Shown: positions 1-11,187 of the stretch, piece after piece
Position numbering within the stretch: position 1 is the stretch's first letter
How the letters are laid out: the number at the start of each line of letters is the position of its first letter
Source: Oidiodendron maius Zn
Taxonomy: Eukaryota > Ascomycota > Leotiomycetes > Myxotrichaceae
Assembly: GCA_000827325.1 (NCBI GenBank)
Contig: KN832888.1
Location: forward strand, 472,069-536,068
DNA: 64,000 nt
Direction: 5' to 3'
The notes under the pieces: generated by a model
Seen by the model: the letters and a program-made list of their open reading frames with translations, nothing else
Told to the model about the DNA's origin: nothing
Databases searched by the model: none
Translations under genes and position numbers: made by a program

Positions 1-2
1 TC

Positions 3-1343
3 TCGCAACTTGACTCAACTGCAAACAAGATTACCCAGCACCTCCGTTTCGCACCACCCAGTGAAATATCTCCACAAGAGTATGAACCTATCAACCTTCC
101 TAAAATCGATCAGTACATTCCCACGGGAACAGATCCCGACTCAGCGAGCGCCCTAACGGCTCTTTACCGCTCGCATTGCACTTCTCTTGTTGAATGTATT
201 CGCTTCTGCAAGGAGAAGACATTCTTCCACCTCTTTACCTCCTTCCATGGAACGTTGACGATGCCCGTCCAAAAGCTTTTTGCAAATCCTAGCATTGCCC
301 CCTGGATTGAAGAGTGTGATTTCGTAATGTATCAAAAAATGATGCGTGTCGTGGCCCCGCTCACTCTTCAAGTTGCGCCAAAGCCTGTGTTAGATACTCT
401 GCGAAATATTTCGGAGCGTCTGGTCCCACACATTCAAAATTCTTTCCAAGGCCAACCGAGCCATGTTATTAATGCCAAGATAGCCCCTGCAACCCTTTTT
501 GCAGGCCTCCTTGATCGGGAGTTGAGAGTTAATCTGACGGCTCATGCCGCAGCCAACATGCTGGCCAACCCAGCAAATCGAGACCAAATGTACGAAGACT
601 GGATCACGATGGTCAGAACTCGGAAGGTTGCCGAGTGCGTACCGACAACAGGCATGGACGATGTGGTCAATCTGCTACTGACCGAACTTCGCGATCTCCT
701 TGACCCAGTCGGAGTCTCGTGGGAGATCGAAGGCCTCACGCCATATGGCGAGATGGCATTACGCACCGGTCGCCAGCAGCAGGCCAGCATCCACACCGAC
801 TCCTCTACGGAAAACGTCTTGGACCGCTGGGTTAACTTCCTCGGCTCATTGCCAACCAGATTTCCATATGCCACTCACGCTGAGATTGTCTGGTGCGTCC
901 AAAGAGTCGGCACTGCCGTCATGAGAGACCTTACTATAAATCAAGGTAAGAGCTTTGGCGCCTGGTGGGTGACAAAGTGTTGGATAGATGAAATGATTTC
1001 TTTCCTAGCGGAGCAAGGCGGATTTATGGAATGCAGAACCTCACAATCCACCCGGAGAGATTCCACAAAGCAACACACTGCTAGCCGTGCAGCTAGTCAA
1101 CCTGAGAGTCGCTACAGCAGTGGGAGTGACGAATTTCTCCGAGACAACGCTCATGCAGATGGTAGCATCTCGATCCCGCGTCCCATGAACGCCACGAGCG
1201 AGACGGCGATGAATGCTGCAGCCGGCCTTGATGATAGCGGCATAGGCATTCGAACTCCCGACGACGACTTCTCGATGGGAAAGTATGAAATGGGCCGGGA
1301 TGATGCGCACCGGCATCCGACGCCCCAAACCTCAGCAGCATAA
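3..1343 (+). CDS. RFX-family transcription factor, C-terminal part (5' end outside window)
   Basis: An open frame runs from the left edge to a TAA at 1341-1343 (446 residues visible), so the gene begins upstream of the window. The visible part matches the conserved region behind the RFX winged-helix DNA-binding domain in fungal RFX1/Crt1/CPCR1 proteins: a helical block holding FFHLFTSFHGTLTMPVQKLF, a central ISERLVPHI segment, and a late FGAWWVTKCWIDEMISFLAE segment. The winged helix itself would lie upstream. The last 100 residues are Ser/Arg/Asp-rich and probably disordered. Known RFX1 orthologues bind X-box DNA and repress DNA-damage or morphogenesis genes in the nucleus. No intron is needed in the visible part. 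The family call is firm; the target genes cannot be read from sequence. Confidence 0.85.
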   Translation, partial: SQLDSTANKITQHLRFAPPSEISPQEYEPINLPKIDQYIPTGTDPDSASALTALYRSHCTSLVECIRFCKEKTFFHLFTSFHGTLTMPVQKLFANPSIAPWIEECDFVMYQKMMRVVAPLTLQVAPKPVLDTLRNISERLVPHIQNSFQGQPSHVINAKIAPATLFAGLLDRELRVNLTAHAAANMLANPANRDQMYEDWITMVRTRKVAECVPTTGMDDVVNLLLTELRDLLDPVGVSWEIEGLTPYGEMALRTGRQQQASIHTDSSTENVLDRWVNFLGSLPTRFPYATHAEIVWCVQRVGTAVMRDLTINQGKSFGAWWVTKCWIDEMISFLAEQGGFMECRTSQSTRRDSTKQHTASRAASQPESRYSSGSDEFLRDNAHADGSISIPRPMNATSETAMNAAAGLDDSGIGIRTPDDDFSMGKYEMGRDDAHRHPTPQTSAA

Positions 1344-2114
1344 AACGGCGTCTGGGTATTAGTAGACTATAATCTTGGGACCTTGCTCTTCTTCTTTTTG
1401 GCTTTTGCGGGGGGCTGCTCGATGGGACGGGCAATCCTTAATGACCCGGGACGACGAAACGCTTTGGTGTGGGGTTCAGAATTGGGACACGGAGCACAAA
1501 GGGAGGTTCTACCATGTATATGGATGATTGGGTACTGTTCGAGTCTTCATTGGTCTGGGGGCATATGTTGATACCCTCGCAGGACGTGGAGAGCATCCTA
1601 CTTTCCCCGATGCTGCTCAGGTATCGTGGTGGTGTTGGTATTGTTGTATTTACGATTAGGACAGAATTTATATACCTCGGTGCTGCAAGCGCACATGCTG
1701 ATGGGAGTGGTGACTGCGACAAGTACCCCACATCCTAATTTCCTCTGGCCAGCTCAATACACAGGATCCCGCGCAGCCAGGAAGGGGTCGTGGACAAGCG
1801 GCGATGGGTGAGGTTGAGAGCTACAGTAAGGGTCCATTACTAGCATATGACAGCGTACGAGACCAAGGCACGGCAAGGGGAAGAGGATATGGTATCCTCA
1901 GGCGCTCAGGCCGCCGGCCAGCCTTACAGAACCTTTACCCTCGCAGCGTCCTGCCTGCTCGCTCACTATCTTAGCGCATCGCTTGGCTGAATTGCATGCC
2001 GATATCGTCAGCCCGCAAAAAAATGTGACTCGATGCCTCTTCGCCCCGTTGCTCCCTTCCACCTGCAAACCACCTATTCCCGCTCGACCTGGCTGTGCTC
2101 GTACTCCCTGGAGG
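1344..2114. other. Intergenic: RFX 3' region and aspartokinase promoter
   Basis: I see only short unlikely reading frames here. The stretch should hold the 3' UTR of the RFX gene and the promoter and leader of the aspartokinase gene. No repeat or RNA gene is evident. Confidence 0.6.
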
Positions 2115-3947
2115 ATGAGCGCTACAGGGACTGCAAATGGGCATCGCGATCCCTCCGCGGTCGTGTCCAATGCCCACCGCCATGGCGTCCCCCGCACCTG
2201 GATCGTGCAGAAGTTTGGCGGCACCAGCGTGGGGAAGTTCGCCCTGAACATCGCGGAAGACATTGTACGGTGAGTCAGCGCAGAACAAACCCACCGCCGG
2301 GAGAAAAAGCAAAGCAGTCCGCACGAGGACCACGAGCAGTCTTACTAATTGCCCGTCCAGGCCGAACCTCACGGATAATAAACTGGTCGTCGTCTGCTCA
2401 GCGAGGAGTACAGGAAAGAAGGTGGAAGGCACTACCAGCCGGTCAGCATGACCCCTCTCCTCTCGCCTCCCGCACAACGACTGCTAACAACCAATCACGC
2501 AGCTTGCTGGAGATCTTCGGAGTCCTCGAGGCTGTCAATGTGGTCAAGGACACCGAGTCGGTGCACTACGAGAGCCTGGTGTGCGAGTACGAGAGACTGG
2601 TGCAGGTAATCTGCGACGATCATGTCGCAGCGGCGAAGTTGCATATCCACGATCCCAGCATCGTGTCGAAACTCTCTCAGGACATCGTAGCCGAGTGCAA
2701 GGAGATCCTCGACTACCGACTGGCGGCAGAGAGATGGCACCTGGAAATCGACTCGAGATCGAAAGACCGCATCATTAGCTTCGGGGAAAAACTGAGCTGT
2801 CAGTTTATGGCGGCCCAGCTGCAGGACAAAGTAAGTTGACTGCTGCCACCTGCAGTCTCGCCAAGGAACTAACAAGCACAGGGGGTCGATGCGGAATATG
2901 TAGATCTTTCAGACATTGTCCATTTCAAGAGCTCAAAAGGCGTGGATCCTGAATTCTATAGAGAGTTGATCGGTGTACTCAAGGAGAGAATGCTGGCGTG
3001 TGAGGATAGGGTACCCGTCGTGACGGGATACTTCGGAGCCGTTCCGGGGGGACTGATGGATGGTGAAATCGGTCGAGGCTATACTGATCTCTGTGCTGCT
3101 CTCATAGCCGTCGCGCTCCAGGCAGAGGAATTGCAAATATGGAAAGAAGTCGACGGCATATTCACAGCAGACCCGACCAAAGTCCCTACTGCCAAGCTGC
3201 TGCCGACCATCACGCCATCGGAGGCAGCAGAATTGACCTTTTATGGCTCGGAGGTGATCCACCATTTGACCATGGACCAAGTCATCCATGCGAAACCGCC
3301 CATTAAACTTCGGATAAAGAACGTCAAGAATTCCCGAGGAAATGGGACAATCATCTTGCCCGATCCTGTGCCACCGCCGGGCAAGCTCAGACATTCCAGA
3401 AGCATTAGTACCTTGGTGGCGAGCAAAACTCCGAAAAGACCAACAGCTGTCACCATCAAGGACAAGATTACTGTCATCAACGTTCATTCGAATAAAAGGT
3501 CCATCTCTCACGGTTTCTTCGCGAAGGTATTCTCTATACTTGATAAGCGGCAACTCTCGGTCGACCTGATCTCCACATCAGAGGTCCACGTCTCCATGGC
3601 CATCCACTCCCCTAGCATTCCCGCCGAGCAGATGCGCAAGGCAAGAGAAGAACTGGAAGAGTGCGGTGAAGTCAGCATTCTGAATAAGATGGCCATCCTC
3701 AGTCTTGTTGGCGCGGAGATGAAGAATATGGTCGGTATAGCTGGGAAGATGTTTTCCACACTTGGCGAACATAGCATAAACGTTGAAATGATATCACAAG
3801 GCATGTTATCCTTTATCCTCGACAACTGTCCCAGCTGACTCTCCTTTAGGCGCGAGCGAAATAAACATATCCTGCGTTATAGATTCGTACGAGGCAACAC
3901 GTGCCATGTACATCTTACATACGCATCTTTTTACATTTCTTGAATAG
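2115..3947 (+). CDS. hom3: Aspartokinase
   Basis: Aspartate kinase phosphorylates aspartate in the first step of the threonine/methionine pathway, in the cytosol. Exons are 2115-2269, 2361-2441, 2503-2830, 2882-3800 and 3850-3947, giving 526 residues, close to the 527 of yeast Hom3. The N-terminus carries VQKFGGTSVGKFA, the kinase signature; the C-terminus carries paired ACT regulatory domains (GKMFSTLGEHSINVEMISQG joined to ASEINISCVID). The ATG at 2115 was chosen because it starts a family-like leader just before the kinase motif. The last intron must use a GC donor (AAG|GCATGT at 3801) because no GT donor restores the frame. A Gcn4/CpcA-like TGAGTCA at 2271-2277 overlaps the first donor site and may be chance. 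Threonine feedback control is usual in the family. Confidence 0.93.
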
Positions 3948-5837
3948 ACGGCTTGCATGCATTTTCGGTTGATCATAAAAGATATATTGGGAGCATCTCC
4001 GGCGTTTTGAGCTCTTTATGTCTTTAGAGGCTAGTGTAACAGCTTCTAGCCTTATTTCTGACACTGGCCATTGGGCTCCAAAATTTGATAGTCGCTATAA
4101 TATTAGCAGAAATATATTGTATATAAACCATTTCATGGAGTTACACATCAAGACATCCTCAACACCGAGGTCCATGCAACATCTACGTTGCCTACCAAGT
4201 TTCCTTACAGGTCGAGCTTTGAGCATGTACACACACTGTTCTAGGCGCAATCTTATATGAGACCCCGCATACTACATGTAGCGCTGCAAGGACACAACCA
4301 GGGCGTGTCTTTTAACAGCCAGATGGACCAGCACTCCACTACCTTGCTATTCGAGCATCGATTAAACAGCACTATTTTACACACCATGTTCTTAGGGCGT
4401 TGAACCTCACATATCTCCTTCAATCCAAATAGATGAGAAGATCGTCATTTGGTCTGCAGCCTCTTCTCTTCTCCAAGCATGAATTGTCTCGATTTCAAAA
4501 TAATGTCTTCGTACCCAGCAGTTCTGCTTTATGACGAGAGACCAAGCGGCGATATTGCTTAGAACTACTTACATGTCCCTTAAATTCGCCCAAGAAGAGT
4601 ATAAGACCTCTCACAGAAAAGATTACTGTGGGACAGTGAGTACTACGCACTGTTGCTTTCCATTCATTGCATGTCCCGCTGTTACTTACGCTCCTGCACT
4701 ACATTTGTCCTTGACGCGTTCCACAGGACTAAATTTTTCCGGCACGTGGTGGATTAGAAGCCAACGGACAAGAATGCACGTATGCACTTGCCCTCATTAC
4801 TCAAGCAGCTGCACGAAAGTATGTTGTATCGCGATAACTCGAGGCCTCGCTTTTCATACCGACTTTGAATATTACACAGGCTGTGTCGAAGAGGTGCGAG
4901 ATTTAACAAATCAGCTTGCCTGCAAAAGGAAGACTGATTGCGGAACGCTCTTTAATCTGACTTTCCATGCACGCAGTAATATGCTTGTGTTCAGCTGGAG
5001 GCCAATGACCGATGAGAATATCAACGGTCAGAAAGTCTACCGCAGTTTTATATTTGGTTGTCGCATTTTTAAGAGAGCCAGAAATGATGTGTATGGCGAT
5101 CTCCGAGTCCCGACGAGTGCAAGGGTAGCGAGATGCCTCAGGCGCAACATCTTTAGCAAATGGCAGGTCACTTGTTATCTCTGGGCCTGGTCTACATATC
5201 GCTCACAGAGGGGAAATCCTAGCCTCGCACTCAGCACATGCTGAACGTTATCTCGTGCTACATGGCCTAATTCTGTGACACCGGAAGATGATGTTTCTTC
5301 CTTCTGGGCATCACCGCTCCTGTTCTATGTCCCCAACTGTCTTCCTTCATATGAAGCAAGAAGCTTCACCTGCTTCATCCGCTCTTCAGTCTCTCACTCC
5401 TCACTTTAATCCCCTTCCCAAATAGACCTTGTTTCTCTTCCGTAAAAATACTTATTTCTTCGCCAAAAACAAGCTGCACTACTTTTACCCCCTTGATTCC
5501 CGTCTCACATTCTAACGGAATGGATGTGTTATCTGTGTGATCTATCAAGCGGAAAACTAAGTCAAGCGGAGGTCTCCGTCGTCGGTCTTGAGCTTATTTT
5601 CTTAATGCGCTACCCCTGGAGTGAATTTTAGGGGTCGATAAAGTGTTATCGATCTGGTCAGACGTGACTTCCGGGCCACCAGGAGTTAAAGTTTACACCA
5701 GGACCTCCACAAGGCAATGAACTAAAGCTGCCATCATTGTTGACGCGCCCTCAGACACCCAGAAACTTGAGGACTTCAGTCTCATCAAAGAACACTGCCA
5801 ATCGTCTATTTCTACAGCAGAGGCAAATTCATTCATT
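3948..5837. other. 1.9 kb gene-poor interval upstream of azgA
   Basis: No convincing gene. A 237-codon open frame at 4531-5244 on the plus strand is Cys- and Arg-rich, resembles no family I know, and lacks supporting structure. The right end contains the azgA promoter with the GATA pair described separately, after a pyrimidine-rich tract near 5330-5500. Confidence 0.55.
5635..5652. promoter_or_regulatory. Palindromic GATA-factor site pair upstream of azgA
   Basis: TCGATAAAGTGTTATCGA is an inverted pair of CGATAA cores with a 4-nt spacer, about 190 bp before the azgA start. GATA factors of the AreA/NIT2 class bind HGATAR and activate purine and nitrogen uptake genes when nitrogen is limiting. 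The site is seen directly; its function is inferred from the downstream gene. Confidence 0.45.
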
Positions 5838-7729
5838 ATGGGTTGGGTGTGTTCTTCCCATATTTCCTGTGTGGAACTTTGGCTGCTGGAACCTAATGCC
5901 TATCCAGGTTGATAAAACAAATATGGCAGTCGCCAAGAGTTTTGTTGGACGTCGATTTCGTCTGGAATTCTCTGGACATAGGCTCGAGAGGAAGGGTTCG
6001 AGATTTTTGACTGAGGTCAGAGCTGGCCTGGCCACCTTCTTTGCCATGGCATATATTATATCTGTCAATGCATCAATCACTGCAGGTATGTCTCCAAGCC
6101 GGAAATAGTTGTCAGAAGAGTCCTTACTCCTTTCCAGCCAGTGGGGGAACTTGCGTGTGCGAGCCCTCCGAAGAATTCAACGATCCATTCTGCTTGAACT
6201 CGAACAATCCGTCAGTGGTGGCATATGAAACATGCGTACAGGAAATCAATCGAGACCTTATCACAGCAACTGCAGCTATCTCAGCCCTGACTAGTTTCTG
6301 CATGGGCGTCTTTGCCAACATGCCGATCGCTCTAGCACCCGGAATGGGTCTTAACGCATACTTTGCGTATCAAGTTGTCGGCTATCATGGCCAGGGGTTA
6401 GTTCCATATCGCCTGGCTTTGACTGCTGTGTTTGTAGAGGGTCTCATATTTGTTGGACTATCTGTCCTAGGGCTCAGACAGTGGCTCGCACGATCTATAC
6501 CCTCGAGCCTCAAAATTGCCAGTGGCGCAGGGATTGGCCTGTACCTCGCTCTTATCGGCCTCACCTATGATGCTGGCATCGGTGCCATTACTGGAGCCAT
6601 CGGCCAGCCTCTGCAACTTGCCGGGTGTGTCGAGGAACTACAAGATGCCAATGGATTCTGTGCTGCAGGCAAAATGCGAAATCCAACTCTTTGGCTTGGG
6701 ATTTTCTGTGGCGGAATCTTCACAGCTCTCCTTATGATGTATCGTGTCAAGGGTGCCATTATTGCCGGTATCCTTCTCGTTTCCATTATTTCCTGGCCGC
6801 GCAATACTCCCGTCACGTTCTTCCCACATACCCCAGATGGCGATGACCGATTCAACTTCTTCAAGAAAGTTGTCACGTTTCACTCAATAAAAAACACCCT
6901 TGTAGCTCAAGATTGGAGCATCACTGGAGAGCATTCTGGTCAGTTTGCACTTGCACTAGTCACGTTCTTGTATGTTGACATTCTTGATTGTACTGGAACA
7001 CTGTATTCTATGGCTCGCTTTTGCGGTGCTATCGACGAGGAGACAGGGGACTTTGAGGGGAGTGCAGTTGCCTACATGATCGATGCATTCGGAATCACCA
7101 TCGGTTCTCTATTTGGTTCACCCCCAGTCACTGCGTTCATCGAGTCTGGAGCAGGCATTTCGGAAGGCGGGGCCACTGGTATCACAGCTTGTATGACCGG
7201 ACTCTGCTTCTTCGTCTCCCTTTTCTTCGCACCCATCTTCGCTTCATTTCCGTCTTGGGCAACCGGCTGCACATTGATCCTCGTCGGCGCTATGATGGCC
7301 AGAGCATGTACTGATATCAACTGGCGGTATATCGGCGACTCTATACCGGCCTTCCTTACCCTGGCTATCATGCCTTTCACTTATTCCATTGCCTATGGCC
7401 TTATCGTGGGGATTTTATCATACACTATATTAAACTCGTTGGCCTGGTTGATAGGCAAGGCTTCGGGAGGAAGAATCATCCCCTATGATCACGAACAAAA
7501 GGACTACTGGACTTATAAAGTTCGAGGAGGCCTACTTCCGTCGTGGGTGAAACGCATGCTTCGAGGAAAGAGGGATTTCTGGCGAGACTGGGAACCCGAA
7601 GGCGAAGAGCTGGCGAGCCAGGAGTCGTATGCAGTGCCAAGTAGGAAGGAGAGAGGAAGTGGGGCCAGCACTGATAGGGGGGTACCACTGCATGCCGCCA
7701 TGGCACACGATCGGTCTTGGGCTCCTTGA
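5838..7729 (+). CDS. azgA: AzgA-type hypoxanthine/adenine/guanine permease
   Basis: Plasma-membrane purine-H+ symporter of the AzgA-like branch of the nucleobase transporters. Exons are 5838-5846, 5908-6085 and 6138-7729 (592 residues; A. nidulans AzgA is similar in length). The first exon is only 9 nt and encodes M-G-W, which joins VDKTNMAVAKSFVGRRF to give the usual family N-terminus. Conserved segments include AGLATFFAMAYIISVNASI, ALTSFCMGVFANMPIALAPG, VTFLYVDILDCTGTLYSMAR and SPPVTAFIESGAGISEGG. About 12-14 hydrophobic segments are visible. Starting instead at an internal ATG would lose the MGWVDKTN match. The GATA pair upstream suggests nitrogen control. The family is clear; substrate range is inherited from characterised members. 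Confidence 0.92.
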
Positions 7730-8328
7730 GATGGCAGGTCATTTTAGAGCGATTTTGCTTCAAGAATTGTTCCGATACCCGAAAGCGCGTTTCTCAACTT
7801 TTCATTAGCAACATTATTGAGTCGTAATAGTACCTTGTCATTGCTAACCTCTTGTTGGGACGAGGTTCTATATAGTTTCATAGTGAACTAAAGTACTTTA
7901 GATCTCGAATATTCAAATTGTGTATAGCACTGAACATTGTGAGTTATCCATCTACCACCTATTTATTTCGTCGCCTCACTATTTTATCGCAAGGGAAAAT
8001 AGTTGGATTGCTAGGAAAGAACCAACAGTCTAAAATGGTAAAAATCCGACGTCAAATATATTAAATTTCCTAGTAATGTACTAACTGTGATATACTCACA
8101 TACAAATAAAACTATCTACAACATCTGATATTTTCTTCTCACATTAGAAAATAAGGGGGGTTCCTCGCTTGGCGGATTGACACGATGGCACGTGCACGCT
8201 TAGCCTTAATTCGCACAGTCAGCTTGTGGGACTAGATAAGTTACATTTCCAGCCTTGCTCAATAAAAACAGCCTTCCAATAACTCACTCTTTGTTACAAC
8301 TTTCTCGAACTGCACAAAAGTAACCGAA
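7730..8328. other. AT-rich intergenic, azgA 3' region and kin17 promoter
   Basis: No gene seen. It contains AT-rich sequence and one CACGTG E-box near 8191, about 135 bp upstream of the Kin17 start. Confidence 0.6.
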
Positions 8329-9398
8329 ATGCCGAAGGCAGAAGTCGGATCCACCAAGTTCCTTAACAACAAGCTCAAGTCCAAGGGACTTCAACGGCTG
8401 CGTTGGTACTGCCAGGTTGGTAGAACATGTGTTTGGTTATATTGTCTCCTACTGACACTTGCTCTCAGGTATGCGAGCGCCAAATGCGCGACGAGAATGG
8501 CTTCAAGATGCATACCCAATCCGAGTCCCACGTTCGACAAATGCTACTGGTTGGCGAAGACCCTAAAAAGTATATCAACGATTACAGCAATCAGTTCCAG
8601 CGAGACTTCCTCCAGCTACTGCGAACAGCGCACGGCGAAAAGAAGGTCCATCTCAACCACTTCTACCAGGAATATATCGCGAACAAAGACCACGTACATC
8701 TGAATGCTACGAAATGGCCTTCTTTGACTGAATTTGCTAAGTTCTTGGGACGAGAGGGCATCTGTAGGGTGGAGGATGATGAAAAAGGTCTTCACGTTGC
8801 ATGGATTGATAACTCGCCTGAGGCGCTTCGGCGGCAGGATGCCATTCGAAAGAAGGAGCGCCAAGATAAAGGTGACGAGGAGCGGGAGCAAGCTTTGATC
8901 AGAGAACAAGTTCGTCGCGCTCAGCAGGATGCGGAAGTTAGAGGTGCCGCTGAGCTTGATGACGCCGAAGGAGAGCTGAAACGTGCAGAAGGCCAGAAGA
9001 TCATACTTAACTTTGGAGCAAAGCCGGCACCGTCGAAGGCAGAGCCAAGCTCCACAACGGCTGGAAGTCCAATCCAGACAAATGCTGGCTCCAAGGAGGG
9101 CAAGGAAAGTGACGGGTCTCCGACACCAACAGCACAAGCCGAAGCGTCAAATGCAAGTGACGCGGAAAGAGGAACCCCAGGTAAATCTTCAGTAAAAATG
9201 AGCTTTCAAAACAAGCCAAAGAATGTCTTCGCCGCTGCCAAGAAAAATGCTTTCGGCGGTGGAAAGAAGCCAACCATAATCGAACAGCCAAAGAAGATGA
9301 GCGAGGCAGAGCGTATAATGAAGGAAGAGCTGGAAAGGAAGAGAAACAGGGGTGCAAATACATTTGGAGGTCCGGTAGCAAAGAAGCAAAGGTTATGA
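8329..9398 (+). CDS. Kin17-like DNA/RNA-binding zinc finger protein
   Basis: Kin17 is a conserved nuclear protein linked to DNA replication/repair and pre-mRNA processing. Exons 8329-8415 and 8469-9398 encode 338 residues. The N-terminus MPKAEVGSTKFLNNKLKSKG and the C2H2-type finger WYCQVCERQM...GFKMHTQSESH (C-x2-C then H-x5-H) are hallmark features, and the intron cuts exactly between the two cysteines of the CxxC. A winged-helix-like block with KKVHLNHFYQEYIANKDHVH follows, then a helical charged region and a Lys-rich C-terminus. The donor is GTTGGT, weaker than consensus, but it is needed for the frame. The long C-terminal domain of metazoan Kin17 with its KOW fold is absent, as is usual for fungi. 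It converges on spt4. Confidence 0.92.
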
Positions 9399-9648
9399 AT
9401 TATTAGAGAAGTATTGAGATGGCATTCACATGGCGTTTGGAAGGGAGAGACTGTACAGGTTTGGAAGCATCAAGGTGGCGTTGTCTAATACCATTTGCAT
9501 TTATTGCTAGAGGAATCTATTTAGATTCCCAATCCCAGACTCCTAAAACTCCATCTTCACTTTTTCAAGATCGTGATAACCTCCCCTCCTTTCCTTCACA
9601 AAGTTGCAAATGTAAGTTTTAAGGCCGTCACAATCTTTTCAGGGTATA

Positions 9649-10135
9649 TCAGTCTGCGTCGGTTTCAGTTCCATCACGCCTGCAAAGGAAAATTAGTAAA
9701 GAATCCTCATATGCCCTGGAAAGGTGTATCCTACGGAATATATCGTATCCTCCCCTCATCCTCAATAGCAGCGACGATCTCATCCGGAAGCTGGCCAGCA
9801 ACCTTCGTCGCATAAACGCCTCTCACATAGCCATCCAGCCGCTGCCACTTCGCAACCCAAGACTTCGAGGGGTCGGCCAGTGTTATCAGTCCTTCGAAGA
9901 CCTGTGACGTACAGTCGATTATAGCATCCATCGAGCCTTGCAGATGCAGAAACTCTTCGCAGTTTGGGCAACCTTCCCTGAGGAATCTCTGAGGGTTCTC
10001 CAGTCAGCGTCCTGCACGAAATAAAGGGTTGGCAGCGGTGGGGAAAGCGCTCACGTTCTGGGTCATAACTATCGAGCAGACCATGCAAGCCCGCAAGTTA
10101 CGATGCTGGCCTGGCGTAACGAAATTCTCCGACAT
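9649..10135 (-). CDS. spt4: Transcription elongation factor Spt4
   Basis: Small zinc-binding partner of Spt5 (DSIF) that acts on elongating RNA polymerase II. Exons, in coding order: 10135-10055, 9988-9735, 9679-9649; 121 residues. The zinc site is visible as ACMVCSIV and GCPNCEEF, followed by the conserved [15 protein letters not shown] and [16 protein letters not shown]. The last intron is easy to miss, because without it the protein would end after RYIP; splicing with a TTACTAAT branch and TTTGCAG acceptor adds RDGTETDAD, the expected Spt4 tail. It starts 271 bp from the chosen pop8 start, so the two may share a divergent promoter. Confidence 0.93.
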
Positions 10136-10406
10136 TTTGAGAGCACGCGAAGAGCGGTTGGGAGAGCGGCGGAGAGATACTTAACGCTCGGAGTTGGTGA
10201 GTCGACTTACTGTTTGAGCTGCGGCGACGATTTGGAGACCGAAATAAACCCTTGTACTCGCGAGGCTGACGCTAAATACTTGCCGAATGGAAAACGCGAG
10301 CCTCTTTTTCGAGGCTGAGAGATCGTATCTCAAACCTCACTACAACGCACAATTATGTGATTCATACAAGCCATTCTTCCTCAGTGCTGCCGAGAGCATC
10401 CTCAAT

Positions 10407-10877
10407 ATGGTGGATGCCGGAGACGATATCGCCATGCAAGATGCACACAACAGCGCAGGGGAGCAAAGTCAACAGCCCGTTCCAGAGCAAAAGCCCAAAT
10501 ACCGGGATAATTATGTGATCAATAGCAAGACTATCACAACTCCTCCATTCTCTTTCATCTGCCTTGAGCTGGTCTCCGATTCGGCAGCCACAACGAAATT
10601 AGATGAACTTACTGTGCGCACATATATTACGTCGGCACTCACTCAATTCCTTGGCCTCACCGGCTCTTCGATCTCGGTGGATATCTTGAAAGTGCAAGGG
10701 AAGGCATGCTGGATTAGGGTCCCACGTGAGGATCTGAGTCCCGTGGTAGCGGCTGTAGGAGGTTGGGTAGGAGGAAACGAGACTGAAGGCAGAGTAGGAT
10801 GGAAGGTCAAGGCTAAGGGGAATTGGCTAAGCGTTCTAGTCGCTGATAGAGAGGCGGAAAGCCTGTGGGATATATGA
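10407..10877 (+). CDS. Pop8-like RNase P/MRP subunit
   Basis: A single-exon protein of 156 residues matching the fungal RNase P/MRP Pop8-like domain: an opening FSFICLELVSDS strand, a helical LTVRTYITSALTQFLGLTG, SISVDILKVQGKACWIRVPR, and a closing WKVKAKGNWLSVLV. RNase P and MRP mature tRNA and rRNA precursors in the nucleus and nucleolus. I chose the ATG at 10407 (MVDAGDD); an in-frame ATG at 10287 would add 40 residues that are less plausible and reach into the spt4/pop8 promoter. The family assignment rests on my recall of the domain, so it is less certain than for its neighbours. Confidence 0.75.
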   Translation: MVDAGDDIAMQDAHNSAGEQSQQPVPEQKPKYRDNYVINSKTITTPPFSFICLELVSDSAATTKLDELTVRTYITSALTQFLGLTGSSISVDILKVQGKACWIRVPREDLSPVVAAVGGWVGGNETEGRVGWKVKAKGNWLSVLVADREAESLWDI

Positions 10878-11187
10878 GAATTACAGAACGAATTCAGATG
10901 GCAATACACCACATCTCGCTCGATTGTTATATCATTTGAGATGCAAAACTATACCATCAACCATAAGACATCTATTGTACAATGTGTCCATGCTTCTTAG
11001 TGTGTCTCACTTTGATGAATTGTCCCTCCAAAAAGCGCCCGCTTCGCTGCCTCGCTATATTTCACAGAGGATGCCAACTATGCAAACGACGAATTTTTTT
11101 CATTCCCCACGAATCTAGTCCAGACTTTTATGTCATACCCATTAAGGACGACTGTGCATATGCCTTTATAAGTGTGTTAGTGAGGAT
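10878..11187. other. Convergent intergenic, pop8-like and PP5 3' ends
   Basis: Nothing beyond the two expected 3' UTRs is visible. Confidence 0.6.

Noticed and set aside
2033-2839. 268-codon frame with a different N-terminus for aspartokinase
   Set aside because: The first two thirds translate introns and wrong-frame exon; the kinase motif lies in other frames joined by splicing.
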